Shown piece by piece: positions 17,541 to 24,185 of a stretch of DNA of 64,000 nucleotides. This DNA comes from JBJHBP01 sp050485645 (GTDB lineage: Bacteria; Pseudomonadota; Gammaproteobacteria; Steroidobacterales; Rariloculaceae), in contig JBJHBT010000015.1 of the NCBI GenBank assembly GCA_050485645.1, positions 38,038-102,037 on the forward strand, given 5' to 3'. A program made the translations under genes and the position numbers. Under the pieces are notes generated by a model. The model searched no databases. It saw nothing but the letters and a program-made list of their open reading frames with translations, and had not been told where the DNA came from. Each line of letters begins with the position of its first letter. The first letter of the stretch is position 1.

Positions 17541-18869
17541 CTACAGAAACCCGAGGAAGCCGTAACCAAGCCCCAGCAGCGCGCACACACCGAGCACGCG
17601 CAGAATGTCCTGCCGGAATTTCCACAGCGCAACGAACGCGGCAACAGCAACAATGGCCTGGAGCCACTGAAAGTCGCCGGCGAACGGCGCTGCGGCAGTG
17701 GCATCCGGCCACATCACGTGCCACGAGAAGAAAACCGCGAGATTCAGAATCACGCCCACCACCGCGGCGGTGATCGCCGACAGCGGCGCGGTAAACTTCA
17801 GGTCGCCATGGGTGGATTCGACCAGCGGGCCGCCGGCGAGAATGAACAGGAACGACGGCAGGAACGTGAAGAAGGTCGCCACCGAGGCGCCAACGAAGCC
17901 GGCAAGAAACAGGTTCTCCGCACCAAAGATCTGTAGCGTCCATGCGCCAACGAAACCGACAAAGGCAACGATCATGATCAGCGGACCCGGTGTGCTCTCG
18001 CCCAGCGCCAGACCGTCGATCATCTGCGTGCCTGTCAGCCAGCCGTAATTCTCGACACCGCCCTGGTATACGTAAGGCAGCACGGCGTAGGCACCGCCAA
18101 ACGTGACCAGTGCCGCCCTGGTAAAGAAGCTGGCAGTGTCGGTCAGCGTACCCGATGGCAGCAGCCACATCGCACCGGCCCACAGCAGGCCACCCACCAC
18201 CAGCAACCTCACCAGCCGGGCGTGGCTGTACACCGTATGCGGCCCACGCGTGTCATCGTCGACGACCGCGGCACCGTACCGCCTGCCGTCGCCGCCATGA
18301 TCACCACCAATGCGGAATTTGTCGGGCATCAGTCTGCCGCCCAGCACCCCGAGCAGCGCCGCGCCCACGACGATGAACGGGAAAGGCACGCCGAAGGCGA
18401 AGATCGCGATGAACGCCGTGGCGGCCAGTGCCCACATCACCTGATTCTTCAGCGTGCGCGAGCCGATGCGCCACGCCGCCACGATGACGATCGCGACCAC
18501 AGCCGGCTTGATGCCGTAGAAAACGCCCTGAACCAGGGTCAGATCACCATAGGCCAGATAGATAAAGGTAAGCAGCGAGAGAATGAACAACGATGGCAGC
18601 ACGAACAGCGCACCGGCGACCACGCCGCCCCACGTACGATGCAGCAGCCAACCGATGTAGATCGCGAGCTGCTGCGCCTCCGGACCTGGCAGCACCATGC
18701 AGTAGTTGAGCGCGTGCAGAAAACGCCGCTCCGAGATCCAGCGGCGCCGCTCCACCAGCTCCTGATGCATCATCGAGATCTGTCCGGCCGGGCCGCCAAA
18801 ACTGATGAAGCCGAGCTTCAGCCAGTAGAGGAAGGCCTCACGGAACGACGGATGGCCCGGAGCGGTCAT
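17541..18869 (-). CDS. chrA: chromate transporter ChrA
   Basis: Inner-membrane chromate efflux protein of the CHR superfamily, 442 residues, the long form with two homologous CHR domains. The first carries LGFISFGGPAGQISMMHQE and NYCMVLPGPEAQQLA; the second, from about residue 240, has the matching ALVTFGGAYAVLPYV and DGLALGESTPGPLIMIVAFV. Both signatures and about ten hydrophobic segments are intact. I chose the ATG at 18869; a TTG at 18902 would add 11 residues. No chrB regulator is next to it. It forms the last ordinary gene before the toxin-antitoxin region. Confidence 0.93.
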   Translation of the reverse strand: MTAPGHPSFREAFLYWLKLGFISFGGPAGQISMMHQELVERRRWISERRFLHALNYCMVLPGPEAQQLAIYIGWLLHRTWGGVVAGALFVLPSLFILSLLTFIYLAYGDLTLVQGVFYGIKPAVVAIVIVAAWRIGSRTLKNQVMWALAATAFIAIFAFGVPFPFIVVGAALLGVLGGRLMPDKFRIGGDHGGDGRRYGAAVVDDDTRGPHTVYSHARLVRLLVVGGLLWAGAMWLLPSGTLTDTASFFTRAALVTFGGAYAVLPYVYQGGVENYGWLTGTQMIDGLALGESTPGPLIMIVAFVGFVGAWTLQIFGAENLFLAGFVGASVATFFTFLPSFLFILAGGPLVESTHGDLKFTAPLSAITAAVVGVILNLAVFFSWHVMWPDATAAAPFAGDFQWLQAIVAVAAFVALWKFRQDILRVLGVCALLGLGYGFLGFL

Positions 18870-18935
18870 GCCAGGCAAGTGCTGAGACCTCGGGAAGTGC
18901 AAGCCCGGACAGCAGATGCCCGATGCGAGGCGCGT

Positions 18936-19346
18936 TCAGAAGCGATCATTTCCGCTGATCCCGAGATTGTTGACCTTGGTCCTGCCGAGAATTTTCAGAA
19001 GCCCATTGCGGCACGCTTTCAATACCGGATAAAGGACTCCGGATACAGCACGGGAACGGAAACACCAATAAGCGAATCGATTGAAGAAGCCCTTTTTCGT
19101 ACTCATGAGCGCAAGAGCGTGTATTGCATCGGCGCCGTAATAGAGCTCACTCCCCACCTTCACCACCATCCCCTGGTCGATACTCAGACCTCTGGCGTTA
19201 ATCTCCTCCATAACCGGACCGCCATCGCGCGCATCGATCAGCACGAGGCGACCCGCAGACTCCCTGATTCGCACGATGCTGCAATAATACTCGCATACCG
19301 GACATTGCCTGTCGTAGACGACGATGATTTCCGCCTCGTGTGTCAC
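18936..19346 (-). CDS. thiol-disulfide oxidoreductase DCC family protein (DUF393)
   Basis: 136-residue small protein with the DCC-family opening VVYDRQCPVCEYYCSIVR, in which DxxCxxC resembles a thioredoxin-type redox centre. The later stretch YYGADAIHALALMS fits the same family. DCC proteins are predicted oxidoreductases, mostly uncharacterised. The start is a GTG at 19346; GAGGTG a few bases upstream could be its ribosome-binding site. It lies between chrA and a truncated parD and may be part of the accessory region or of the old chromosomal flank. There is no evidence for a partner gene. Confidence 0.82.
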   Translation of the reverse strand: MTHEAEIIVVYDRQCPVCEYYCSIVRIRESAGRLVLIDARDGGPVMEEINARGLSIDQGMVVKVGSELYYGADAIHALALMSTKKGFFNRFAYWCFRSRAVSGVLYPVLKACRNGLLKILGRTKVNNLGISGNDRF

Positions 19347-19391
19347 TCCGGCACCTCAAGCTCACTTCACCGACAGACCCGCGCACCTCAC

Positions 19392-19565
19392 TCAGGCAGC
19401 GGTCCTCAAGGGTCGAACCGCGCCGATTCTTTGCGCATGCTCTTCGAGTACGCGCAAACTCGCCCGAACAACCTCGCTGGCCGAGCCGTAGCGTCCACTC
19501 TCGATTGGCCGGCTGATGAACCCCTCGAAATGATCGCCGAGGGACATGCTGGTATTCCCAGCCAT
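19392..19565 (-). pseudogene. truncated parD antitoxin gene
   Basis: The frame from ATG 19565 reads MAGNTSMSLGDHFEGFISRP and continues ESGRYGSASEVVRASLRVLE, nearly identical to the intact ParD at 26551-26799. After residue 50 (RIGAVR) it diverges and stops at codon 58, losing the C-terminal segment that wraps the toxin. No parE follows. The ribbon-helix-helix DNA-binding part is intact, so a short protein could still bind the ParDE operator. An AAGGAGG ribosome-binding site is preserved upstream. This is the leftover of a duplicated ParDE module. Confidence 0.75.
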
Positions 19566-19690
19566 ACGCTGCCACCTCCTTCGGTACCACTATATGTCAA
19601 TTACTGGTAACTGCCATTCAGCGCCTGATCGACAGCGTCGCTATCGAAGGAGATGCGAGTGGATCGGGTTGGACCTCAGTGGAGTCGGCG
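19420..19690 (-). repeat. duplicated parD-plus-upstream segment, copy 1
   Basis: About 270 bp covering the parD N-terminal codons, its ribosome-binding site and about 125 bp upstream, ending in CAGTGGAGTCGGCGC. It matches 26655-26928 with scattered substitutions. The duplication break inside parD falls near 19418. Confidence 0.75.
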
Positions 19691-19745
19691 CTCCCGACAG
19701 GACAAACTTCGAATTGTCTGCTCGAAGCCCTCGCGAGCTGGAGCA
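19684..19745 (+). repeat. array linker repeat, copy A (diverged)
   Basis: Contains AGGACAAACTTCGAA, in the order found in the other copies, but the leading GGCGCGCCCGG has decayed to GGCGCTCCCGA. It lies between the parD stub and the Phd-zeta module, in the same orientation as copies B-E. Confidence 0.6.
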
Positions 19746-19801
19746 ACTGCACTGAGGCTCATCCGCCGCACCCGCCCTTCTTAGTAGCTAGTCCGTATCG
19801 A

Positions 19802-19811
19802 ATTAGCTAAT
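19802..19811. promoter_or_regulatory. candidate operator of the Phd-zeta operon
   Basis: A perfect 10-bp palindrome, ATTAGCTAAT, lies in an AT-rich patch 31 bp before the antitoxin start codon in otherwise GC-rich DNA. Phd/YefM antitoxins repress their own promoters through such short palindromes. No -35/-10 pair is clear. Confidence 0.3.
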
Positions 19812-19841
19812 ATAGCGGGCAGTTCGGCCACGGAGCGCGTC

Positions 19842-20240
19842 ATGGCAAAGCGCCGTCTGAAACGTAAAACCGGCGAGGCCCGCGCCGCCTCGCGAGCCAC
19901 ACCACCTGCTAGCCGCGAACAGGCGGCGGCGCGTGGCGAGCGCTCGATCCCCGCAACTCAAGCCAAGAACCGGTTCGGAGAGGTGTTGAAGGCGGCGGAA
20001 GCGGGGCCGGTCTTCATCGAGAAGCGTGGCCGCTACCAGGCGGTGGTGCTCGCCGTCGACGATTATCAGTCACTCCTGGCCCGGAACCGCACACCGGATG
20101 AGGCGCGCCTGGACGCGCTGCGCAAAGAATTCGACAAGCTCTACGCGCGAATGCAATCGCAGCGTTCGCGCAGCGCGACGGATCGGCTCCTCGTTGCGTC
20201 GGACGAAGAGATCAATCGGGCCGTCGCCCCGCGTGACTGA
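19842..20240 (+). CDS. Phd/YefM-family antitoxin
   Basis: 132-residue antitoxin. A basic, disordered N-terminus of about 35 residues precedes the Phd fold: IPATQAKNRFGEVLKAAEAG and then VFIEKRGRYQAVVLAVDDY, the classic Phd/YefM strand-helix pattern. The remaining 60 residues should be the toxin-binding tail. The gene has a GGAG site before the ATG. Its stop overlaps the GTG start of the zeta-like toxin by 8 bp, so the pair is translationally coupled. Pairing of a Phd-type antitoxin with a zeta-like kinase is less common than epsilon-zeta. Confidence 0.85.
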   Translation: MAKRRLKRKTGEARAASRATPPASREQAAARGERSIPATQAKNRFGEVLKAAEAGPVFIEKRGRYQAVVLAVDDYQSLLARNRTPDEARLDALRKEFDKLYARMQSQRSRSATDRLLVASDEEINRAVAPRD

Positions 20241-20898
20241 GCGTGGGCGGATCTTCGTCGCCGCCGGCACGAACGGCGCCGGCAAGAGCTCGATTGCCGG
20301 AGAATTCATTGCCCGCGCCGGCGGCGCCTACTACAACCCGGACGCGCGCACGCGCGAACTCGTGGCGGCAGGACTCGAACTCACAAAGGCCAACGCACAG
20401 AGCTGGAAGGAGGGTTACGATGCGCTTCGGCGCGCGATCGACCGAGGCGAGAGCTTCACGTTCGAGACCACACTCGGCGGGGAGAGTATCGCCCGTGAGC
20501 TTCACCGTGCGGCGGTGGCGGGTCTCGAAGTGTGCATCTGGTACGTCGGCCTCGCCTCCCCGGCGCTGCACATTCAGCGCGTCCGGGCGCGCGTCGCCCG
20601 CGGTGGTCACGACATCCCCGAGGCGAAGATTCGGGCGCGCTACGCGCCGAGTCTCCGCAATCTCATCACCCTCCTCGAAGTCGTAGCCGAAGTACATCTG
20701 TTCGACAACTCCGAGGAAACCGCTGACGGGCGCCCACAGGCGCGACGCGTGATGCGCATGAAGGATCGGACAATCGTCGCACCGCCGAGCCTGGACGAAC
20801 TCCTGCGCACAACACCCGAATGGGCGAAACCCGTGGTGGTTGCGGCCTTCAAGGTACACCAGGCGACGTTGACCACGCGGCGGAACCAGGGCCGATAG
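20233..20898 (+). CDS. zeta-toxin-like P-loop kinase
   Basis: 221-residue zeta/PezT-like toxin. Zeta toxins phosphorylate UDP-N-acetylglucosamine and block cell-wall synthesis. Walker A is AAGTNGAGKSSI (about residue 9). The zeta signature with catalytic Asp is seen as YYNPDARTREL, followed by GESFTFETTLGG, and then arginine-rich helices RVRARVARGGHDIPEAKI, which fit the ATP-lid. The GTG start at 20233 overlaps the antitoxin stop. This type is often annotated simply as zeta toxin family or AAA protein; the exact substrate is unknown. It looks intact. Confidence 0.82.
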   Translation: MTERGRIFVAAGTNGAGKSSIAGEFIARAGGAYYNPDARTRELVAAGLELTKANAQSWKEGYDALRRAIDRGESFTFETTLGGESIARELHRAAVAGLEVCIWYVGLASPALHIQRVRARVARGGHDIPEAKIRARYAPSLRNLITLLEVVAEVHLFDNSEETADGRPQARRVMRMKDRTIVAPPSLDELLRTTPEWAKPVVVAAFKVHQATLTTRRNQGR

Positions 20899-20933
20899 CC
20901 AACACGCTCGCAAAACCGGGCGGGGACGTCAGC

Positions 20934-21028
20934 GGACCACCCTGGACACCAACGCAAGCTGGCGCGCCCGGAAGGACAAAGTTCGAACTCCCTGCTGGAT
21001 ACGCTGGCCTGGTGGAATACCTTCCTCG
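20934..21028 (+). repeat. array linker repeat, copy B
   Basis: The core starts TGGCGCGCCCGG at 20960, then AAGGACAAAGTTCGAACTC and CCTGCTGGATACGCTGGC. The similarity extends left to GGACCACC at 20934, matching copy D. It lies 35 bp after the zeta-like toxin and before the Fic gene. Confidence 0.8.
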
Positions 21029-21127
21029 AGCAGTCGACACGGTCGACCGGGCATCGCCCTGAGGAACGCCTGAATTCCCGCGTCGGATCACCCGGGAAAC
21101 TCGCGCTCCGGGACCCTCGGGGCAGCC

Positions 21128-22261
21128 TTGAATTGGATGGATATGGATGGACAAATGGATGTCTCTGTGCCACCCTCGAAATGGATGGAATTGGAGGTCA
21201 CAATGGGTGGCGGCATCCAGACAGACACGCTATCGATCACGACAGCGATCCTCAAGCTGATCGCAGAGGTCGACGAATTCAAGGGGGCGTGGACGGCGAT
21301 AGGCCGGATCTCGCCCGAGCGCCTGACCGCCCTGCGCCGCGTTGCGACCATCGAAAGCATCGGCTCCTCAACCCGAATCGAAGGCGCAAGACTCTCCGAC
21401 GGAGAAGTCGAAGCATTGCTGACCGGCCTCGAGGTCAAGGAACTCGCCTCACGCGACGAAGAGGAAGTCGCCGGATATGCGGAAACGATGGAAACAGTGT
21501 TTGCGCACTTCAAGGAAATCGCGCTGACCGAAAACCACATCAAGCAACTTCACCGCCACCTGCTGCAGTACTCGTCCAAAGACGAACGTCATCGCGGCGA
21601 GTACAAGACCCATGATAATCATGTCGAGGCCTTCGGCCCGAATGGCGAAGATCTTGGCGTTGTCTTCGCCACGGCAACACCGTTCGATACGCCTCGCCTG
21701 ATGACCGAACTCGTCGAGTGGACGACAGAAAATTTTGAGAGTGGCGATCTGCACAAGCTGATCATCATCGCAGTTTTCATCGTTGTCTTTCTCGCGATTC
21801 ACCCGTTCCAGGATGGCAACGGACGGCTTTCGCGCATCCTGACAACGCTGCTGTTGATGCGCGCGGAGTACAGCTACGTGCCTTACAGTTCACTCGAAAG
21901 TGTCATCGAACAGAGCAAGGATGCGTACTATCTGAGCCTGCGGCAGACGCAGGGTACGCTGCGCACGAAAGCACCCGACTGGCAGCCGTGGCTGACCTTC
22001 TTCCTTCGCGCGCTACAACAGCAGAAGGCGCGGCTCGAGAAGAAGATCGAGCGCGAGCGCCTGATCCTGGGTGACCTGCCAGAACTCTCCGTACAGATTC
22101 TGGAACTGTGCCGCGAGCACGGGCGCGTCACTGTCGCCGAGGTAGTAAAGGTGACGGGGGCAAACCGCAACACGGTCAAGGATCATCTGAAAGCGCTGAC
22201 AAAAGCCGGCCACATCGAACCACACGGCGCGGGCCGCGGCTCGTGGTACAGCCTTCCGTAA
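21128..22261 (+). CDS. Fic family protein (AMP transferase fold), self-inhibited type
   Basis: Fic enzymes transfer AMP or other phosphate-containing groups to Tyr/Ser/Thr of target proteins. The catalytic motif is AIHPFQDGNGRLSRIL (about residue 220), complete HPFxxGNGR. The inhibitory helix motif S-x-x-x-E-G appears as SSTRIEG near residue 83, N-terminal to the Fic core, which marks a class II enzyme that holds its own brake. The last 60 residues form a winged helix (EHGRVTVAEVVKVTGANRNT), suggesting DNA binding and autoregulation. No separate antitoxin gene is adjacent. The start is uncertain: several in-frame ATGs lie in an ATGGATGG-rich stretch at 21128-21205. Confidence 0.88.
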   Translation: MNWMDMDGQMDVSVPPSKWMELEVTMGGGIQTDTLSITTAILKLIAEVDEFKGAWTAIGRISPERLTALRRVATIESIGSSTRIEGARLSDGEVEALLTGLEVKELASRDEEEVAGYAETMETVFAHFKEIALTENHIKQLHRHLLQYSSKDERHRGEYKTHDNHVEAFGPNGEDLGVVFATATPFDTPRLMTELVEWTTENFESGDLHKLIIIAVFIVVFLAIHPFQDGNGRLSRILTTLLLMRAEYSYVPYSSLESVIEQSKDAYYLSLRQTQGTLRTKAPDWQPWLTFFLRALQQQKARLEKKIERERLILGDLPELSVQILELCREHGRVTVAEVVKVTGANRNTVKDHLKALTKAGHIEPHGAGRGSWYSLP

Positions 22262-22396
22262 ATGGCTCCCACCGATCGTCGTAGAACACTCCAGCTGGCG
22301 CAATGGGGCAAGACGTTGGAAAACGCCGTTGGACCTTAGGGTAACAAGCCCAACCGAGAGGCGGGTCCGGATAATAATCACACTATTTGATGTCTA

Positions 22397-22588
22397 GTGG
22401 TGCTGTCGATCCCCGTGACCGTGTACCGCTTCGATCCGAAAACCTTTAAAGACGGGCTGGATGTCGCCCTCGAAGCGCTGCGCCTGGCGCGGCAACGGAA
22501 GCGCGTACAGAATCGGGACCTGCTGCGCTACGCGCGACTGCTTCGCGTTGAAACGCCTATGTCACCGTATCTGCAGGCAATCGAGTGA
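22397..22588 (+). pseudogene. C-terminal remnant of an AbiEi-type antitoxin
   Basis: 63 codons that resemble only the end of AbiEi antitoxins: GLDVALEALRLARQRKRVQN, then LLRYARLLRVETPMSPYLQ. The N-terminal winged helix and most of the protein are missing, and the reading frame opens at a GTG with no family-like sequence before it. The stop overlaps the GTG of the toxin remnant in GTGA style, which is how intact abiE pairs are joined. The assignment is from recalled family pattern. Confidence 0.6.
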
Positions 22589-22848
22589 GCCGGAACGAAA
22601 CGAAAAACGTCGTTGCCTCCGTACTTGCGAGGCTGCGCAGTCATTCGAAGTCGCGCGGGGCTCCCTTTCAACAGGTGCTTCAACAGTACGCCATCGAGCG
22701 GTTCCTGTATCGGATCTCGAAGTCGGAACATGCGCAAACCGTCGTTCTGAAAGGCGCTCTGCTACTGAAGACAATCGGTATCTCCGGTGCACGCCCCACG
22801 ATGCTCGCCCAGCAGTGGAAAGCCGGGAACGGGTGGGTGCCTCGGTGA
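22585..22848 (+). pseudogene. N-terminal remnant of an AbiEii-type nucleotidyltransferase toxin
   Basis: The 87-codon frame matches the start of AbiEii/MenA-like toxins (VVASVLARLRSHSKSRGAPF, then YAIERFLYRISKSEHAQ and VVLKGALLLKT). AbiEii proteins are nucleotidyltransferases of about 300 residues. Similarity stops at SGARPTM, just where the family has its RPTxDxD metal-binding motif, so the catalytic Asp pair is gone. The frame then runs to its stop at 22846-22848, three bases before linker repeat copy C. The module is dead. Confidence 0.62.
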
Positions 22849-22851
22849 AAC

Positions 22852-22921
22852 TGGCGCGCCCGGGAGGACAAACTTCGAACTCCCTGCTGGATACGCTGGC
22901 TGACTGGAATGCCTGCCTTGC
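22852..22921 (+). repeat. array linker repeat, copy C
   Basis: TGGCGCGCCCGGGAGGACAA opens the copy at 22852, followed by ACTTCGAACTCCCTGCTGG and ATACGCTGGCTGACTGGAAT. The sequence left of TGGCGCGCC does not match copies B, D and E. It starts three bases after the truncated AbiEii frame and precedes the RHH-PIN pair. Confidence 0.82.
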
Positions 22922-22993
22922 GACGCCGCCCGTCGACCAGCCGCGATCCGGTAGCTCTTGCCGGGAGAAATGACGTGTATTACAGTGTGGTGC

Positions 22994-23281
22994 ATGAAAA
23001 CAGAAGTCTACAGCTGGCGCCTGAAAAGCGAACGAAAGGCCGCTCTGGAAGATATCGCGCGCAAGCGAAGTCGCGCTGTGTCCGAGCTGCTCGATGAAGC
23101 CGTCGACCAATGGCTCAGTGAGCAAGCGGACCTGGAGAACGAGGAAGCGCTGCAACAAAAGCTCCGACAGGCGGCCGCCCCCGCCATCGGCAGCATTGCG
23201 GGCGGAGATCCCGAACGCGCCGAGCAATCACGCGCAAGCCTTCGTGCGAAGCTCGCAGCCCGACAGAAGAAGCGGGGTTAG
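22994..23281 (+). CDS. ribbon-helix-helix antitoxin of a PIN toxin pair
   Basis: 95-residue small antitoxin. The N-terminal part (MKTEVYSWRLKSERKAALED, then RKRSRAVSELLDEAVDQWL) has the short strand and two helices of ribbon-helix-helix repressors. The C-terminal half is charged and probably binds the toxin. The ATG at 22994 starts the domain cleanly; upstream in-frame codons to 22958 are unlikely. The stop TAG lies immediately before the GTG of the PIN-domain gene, so the two form one operon. Confidence 0.8.
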   Translation: MKTEVYSWRLKSERKAALEDIARKRSRAVSELLDEAVDQWLSEQADLENEEALQQKLRQAAAPAIGSIAGGDPERAEQSRASLRAKLAARQKKRG

Positions 23282-23716
23282 GTGCAGCCGCGCGGCCTGA
23301 TCGATACGGGCGCATTGGTGGCCCTGCTCGATCGCGATGACAAGTGGCACACGGCATGCGCCGCCGCTTTCGACCGGGCACGTCTTCCGCTGGGTACGAC
23401 CGGCGCGGTGCTGGCGGAATTCTTTCACCTTCTGGGGACGAGCAAACGCGACAATGACGCAGCGTGGCAACTGTTGCGCAGCGGCGCTATCACCGTTATC
23501 GCCCTGGACAATGCAGACCTGCCGGACCTTCAGTCCTTGATGAAGCGCTACGACGACCGGCCGATGGATTTCGCGGACGCTACCCTTGTGCACGCGGGCT
23601 CGAAACTCAAGCTTGCCGACATTGTGACCATCGATCACGACGACTTCGAAACGTATCGTATGGTTGGGCGCCGGAAGTTTCGCATCCTCCCGGAGCGCGG
23701 CGCGGCGACACGCTGA
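23282..23716 (+). CDS. PIN-domain ribonuclease toxin, VapC-like
   Basis: 144-residue PIN nuclease. The acidic metal-binding residues are in place: Asp in GLIDTGALVALLDRDDKW, Glu in VLAEFFHLL, and the later Asp pair in RPMDFADATLVHAG and IVTIDHDDF. VapC toxins cut tRNA or rRNA to stop translation. It starts with GTG directly after the stop of the ribbon-helix-helix antitoxin gene. The pair looks complete. The target RNA cannot be inferred. Confidence 0.87.
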   Translation: MQPRGLIDTGALVALLDRDDKWHTACAAAFDRARLPLGTTGAVLAEFFHLLGTSKRDNDAAWQLLRSGAITVIALDNADLPDLQSLMKRYDDRPMDFADATLVHAGSKLKLADIVTIDHDDFETYRMVGRRKFRILPERGAATR

Positions 23717-23735
23717 CGCCGTAGACGACTATGGT

Positions 23736-23830
23736 GGACCACCATAGACCCAATGGAAGCTGGCGCGCCCGGGAGGACAAACTTCGAACTCTCTCCTGGA
23801 GACGCTGGCTGAGTGGAACGTTTGCCTTGA
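23736..23830 (+). repeat. array linker repeat, copy D
   Basis: The core begins TGGCGCGCCCGGGAGGACAA at 23761 and continues ACTTCGAACTCTCTCCTGG, then AGACGCTGGCTGAGTGGAA. The left extension GGACCACCATAGACC matches copy B and forms the right arm of a palindrome (CTATGGTGG/CCACCATAG) downstream of the PIN toxin gene. Confidence 0.82.
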
Positions 23831-23928
23831 ACGGGCCACGTGCTTCCAGGGTTCATCTGGCCAGGTGAAGGCAGCCATCTACAGAGAAAGGTCGAACGAA
23901 CTATCGCGATGACTGCGCCCCCAGTTCC

Positions 23929-24126
23929 CTAATGGAGCAAAGTCATGAGGTCATCGGCGATCTCGGCAGCGCCCTTGAGTGAAGTATTGAGGGCAACTTT
24001 GTCGGCGAGCGGGGCACTGTAGCGCACCACCTCGTCCTTCGAGACCTTACGCCAGATCGGAAGTATGCGCATTTCGCCGCTCGTTTCGAGCGTGACGAGC
24101 CCATCGAGCTCCCTGTTGGGCCATTC
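23929..24126 (-). pseudogene. C-terminal remnant of a TIR-domain protein
   Basis: Reading the minus strand down from 24126 gives EWPNRELDGLVTLETSGEMR, then ILPIWRKVSKDEVVRYSAPL and ADKVALNTSLKGAAEIADDL, ending at a TAG. This is the distinctive second half of bacterial TIR_2 domains (WxxxELDGL ... ILPVWHxVxxDEV ... SPxLADK). There is no start codon and a TAG sits in frame directly upstream, so the first half, including the NADase catalytic Glu region, is gone. It lies after the Fic gene on the same strand. Bacterial TIR proteins are often part of anti-phage defence; this one is broken. Confidence 0.6.
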
Positions 24127-24185
24127 CTATTGAAAAACGAAGCCTTCCTTTGCCAGGCGGCTGATTTGATTCTGGTGCGGCGAAC

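Noticed and set aside
20640..21173. Frames such as SSKFVLPGAPASIG across the linker repeats
   Set aside because: The same peptide recurs only because the repeat DNA recurs. The frames have no consistent start, stop or ribosome-binding site, so I treat the repeat as non-coding.
22300..22370. GTTGGAC and GCCCAAC near 22340 as an attC site
   Set aside because: Both 7-mers match core-site consensus, but their order is reversed for an attC and no paired partner or hairpin frames them. Probably chance.
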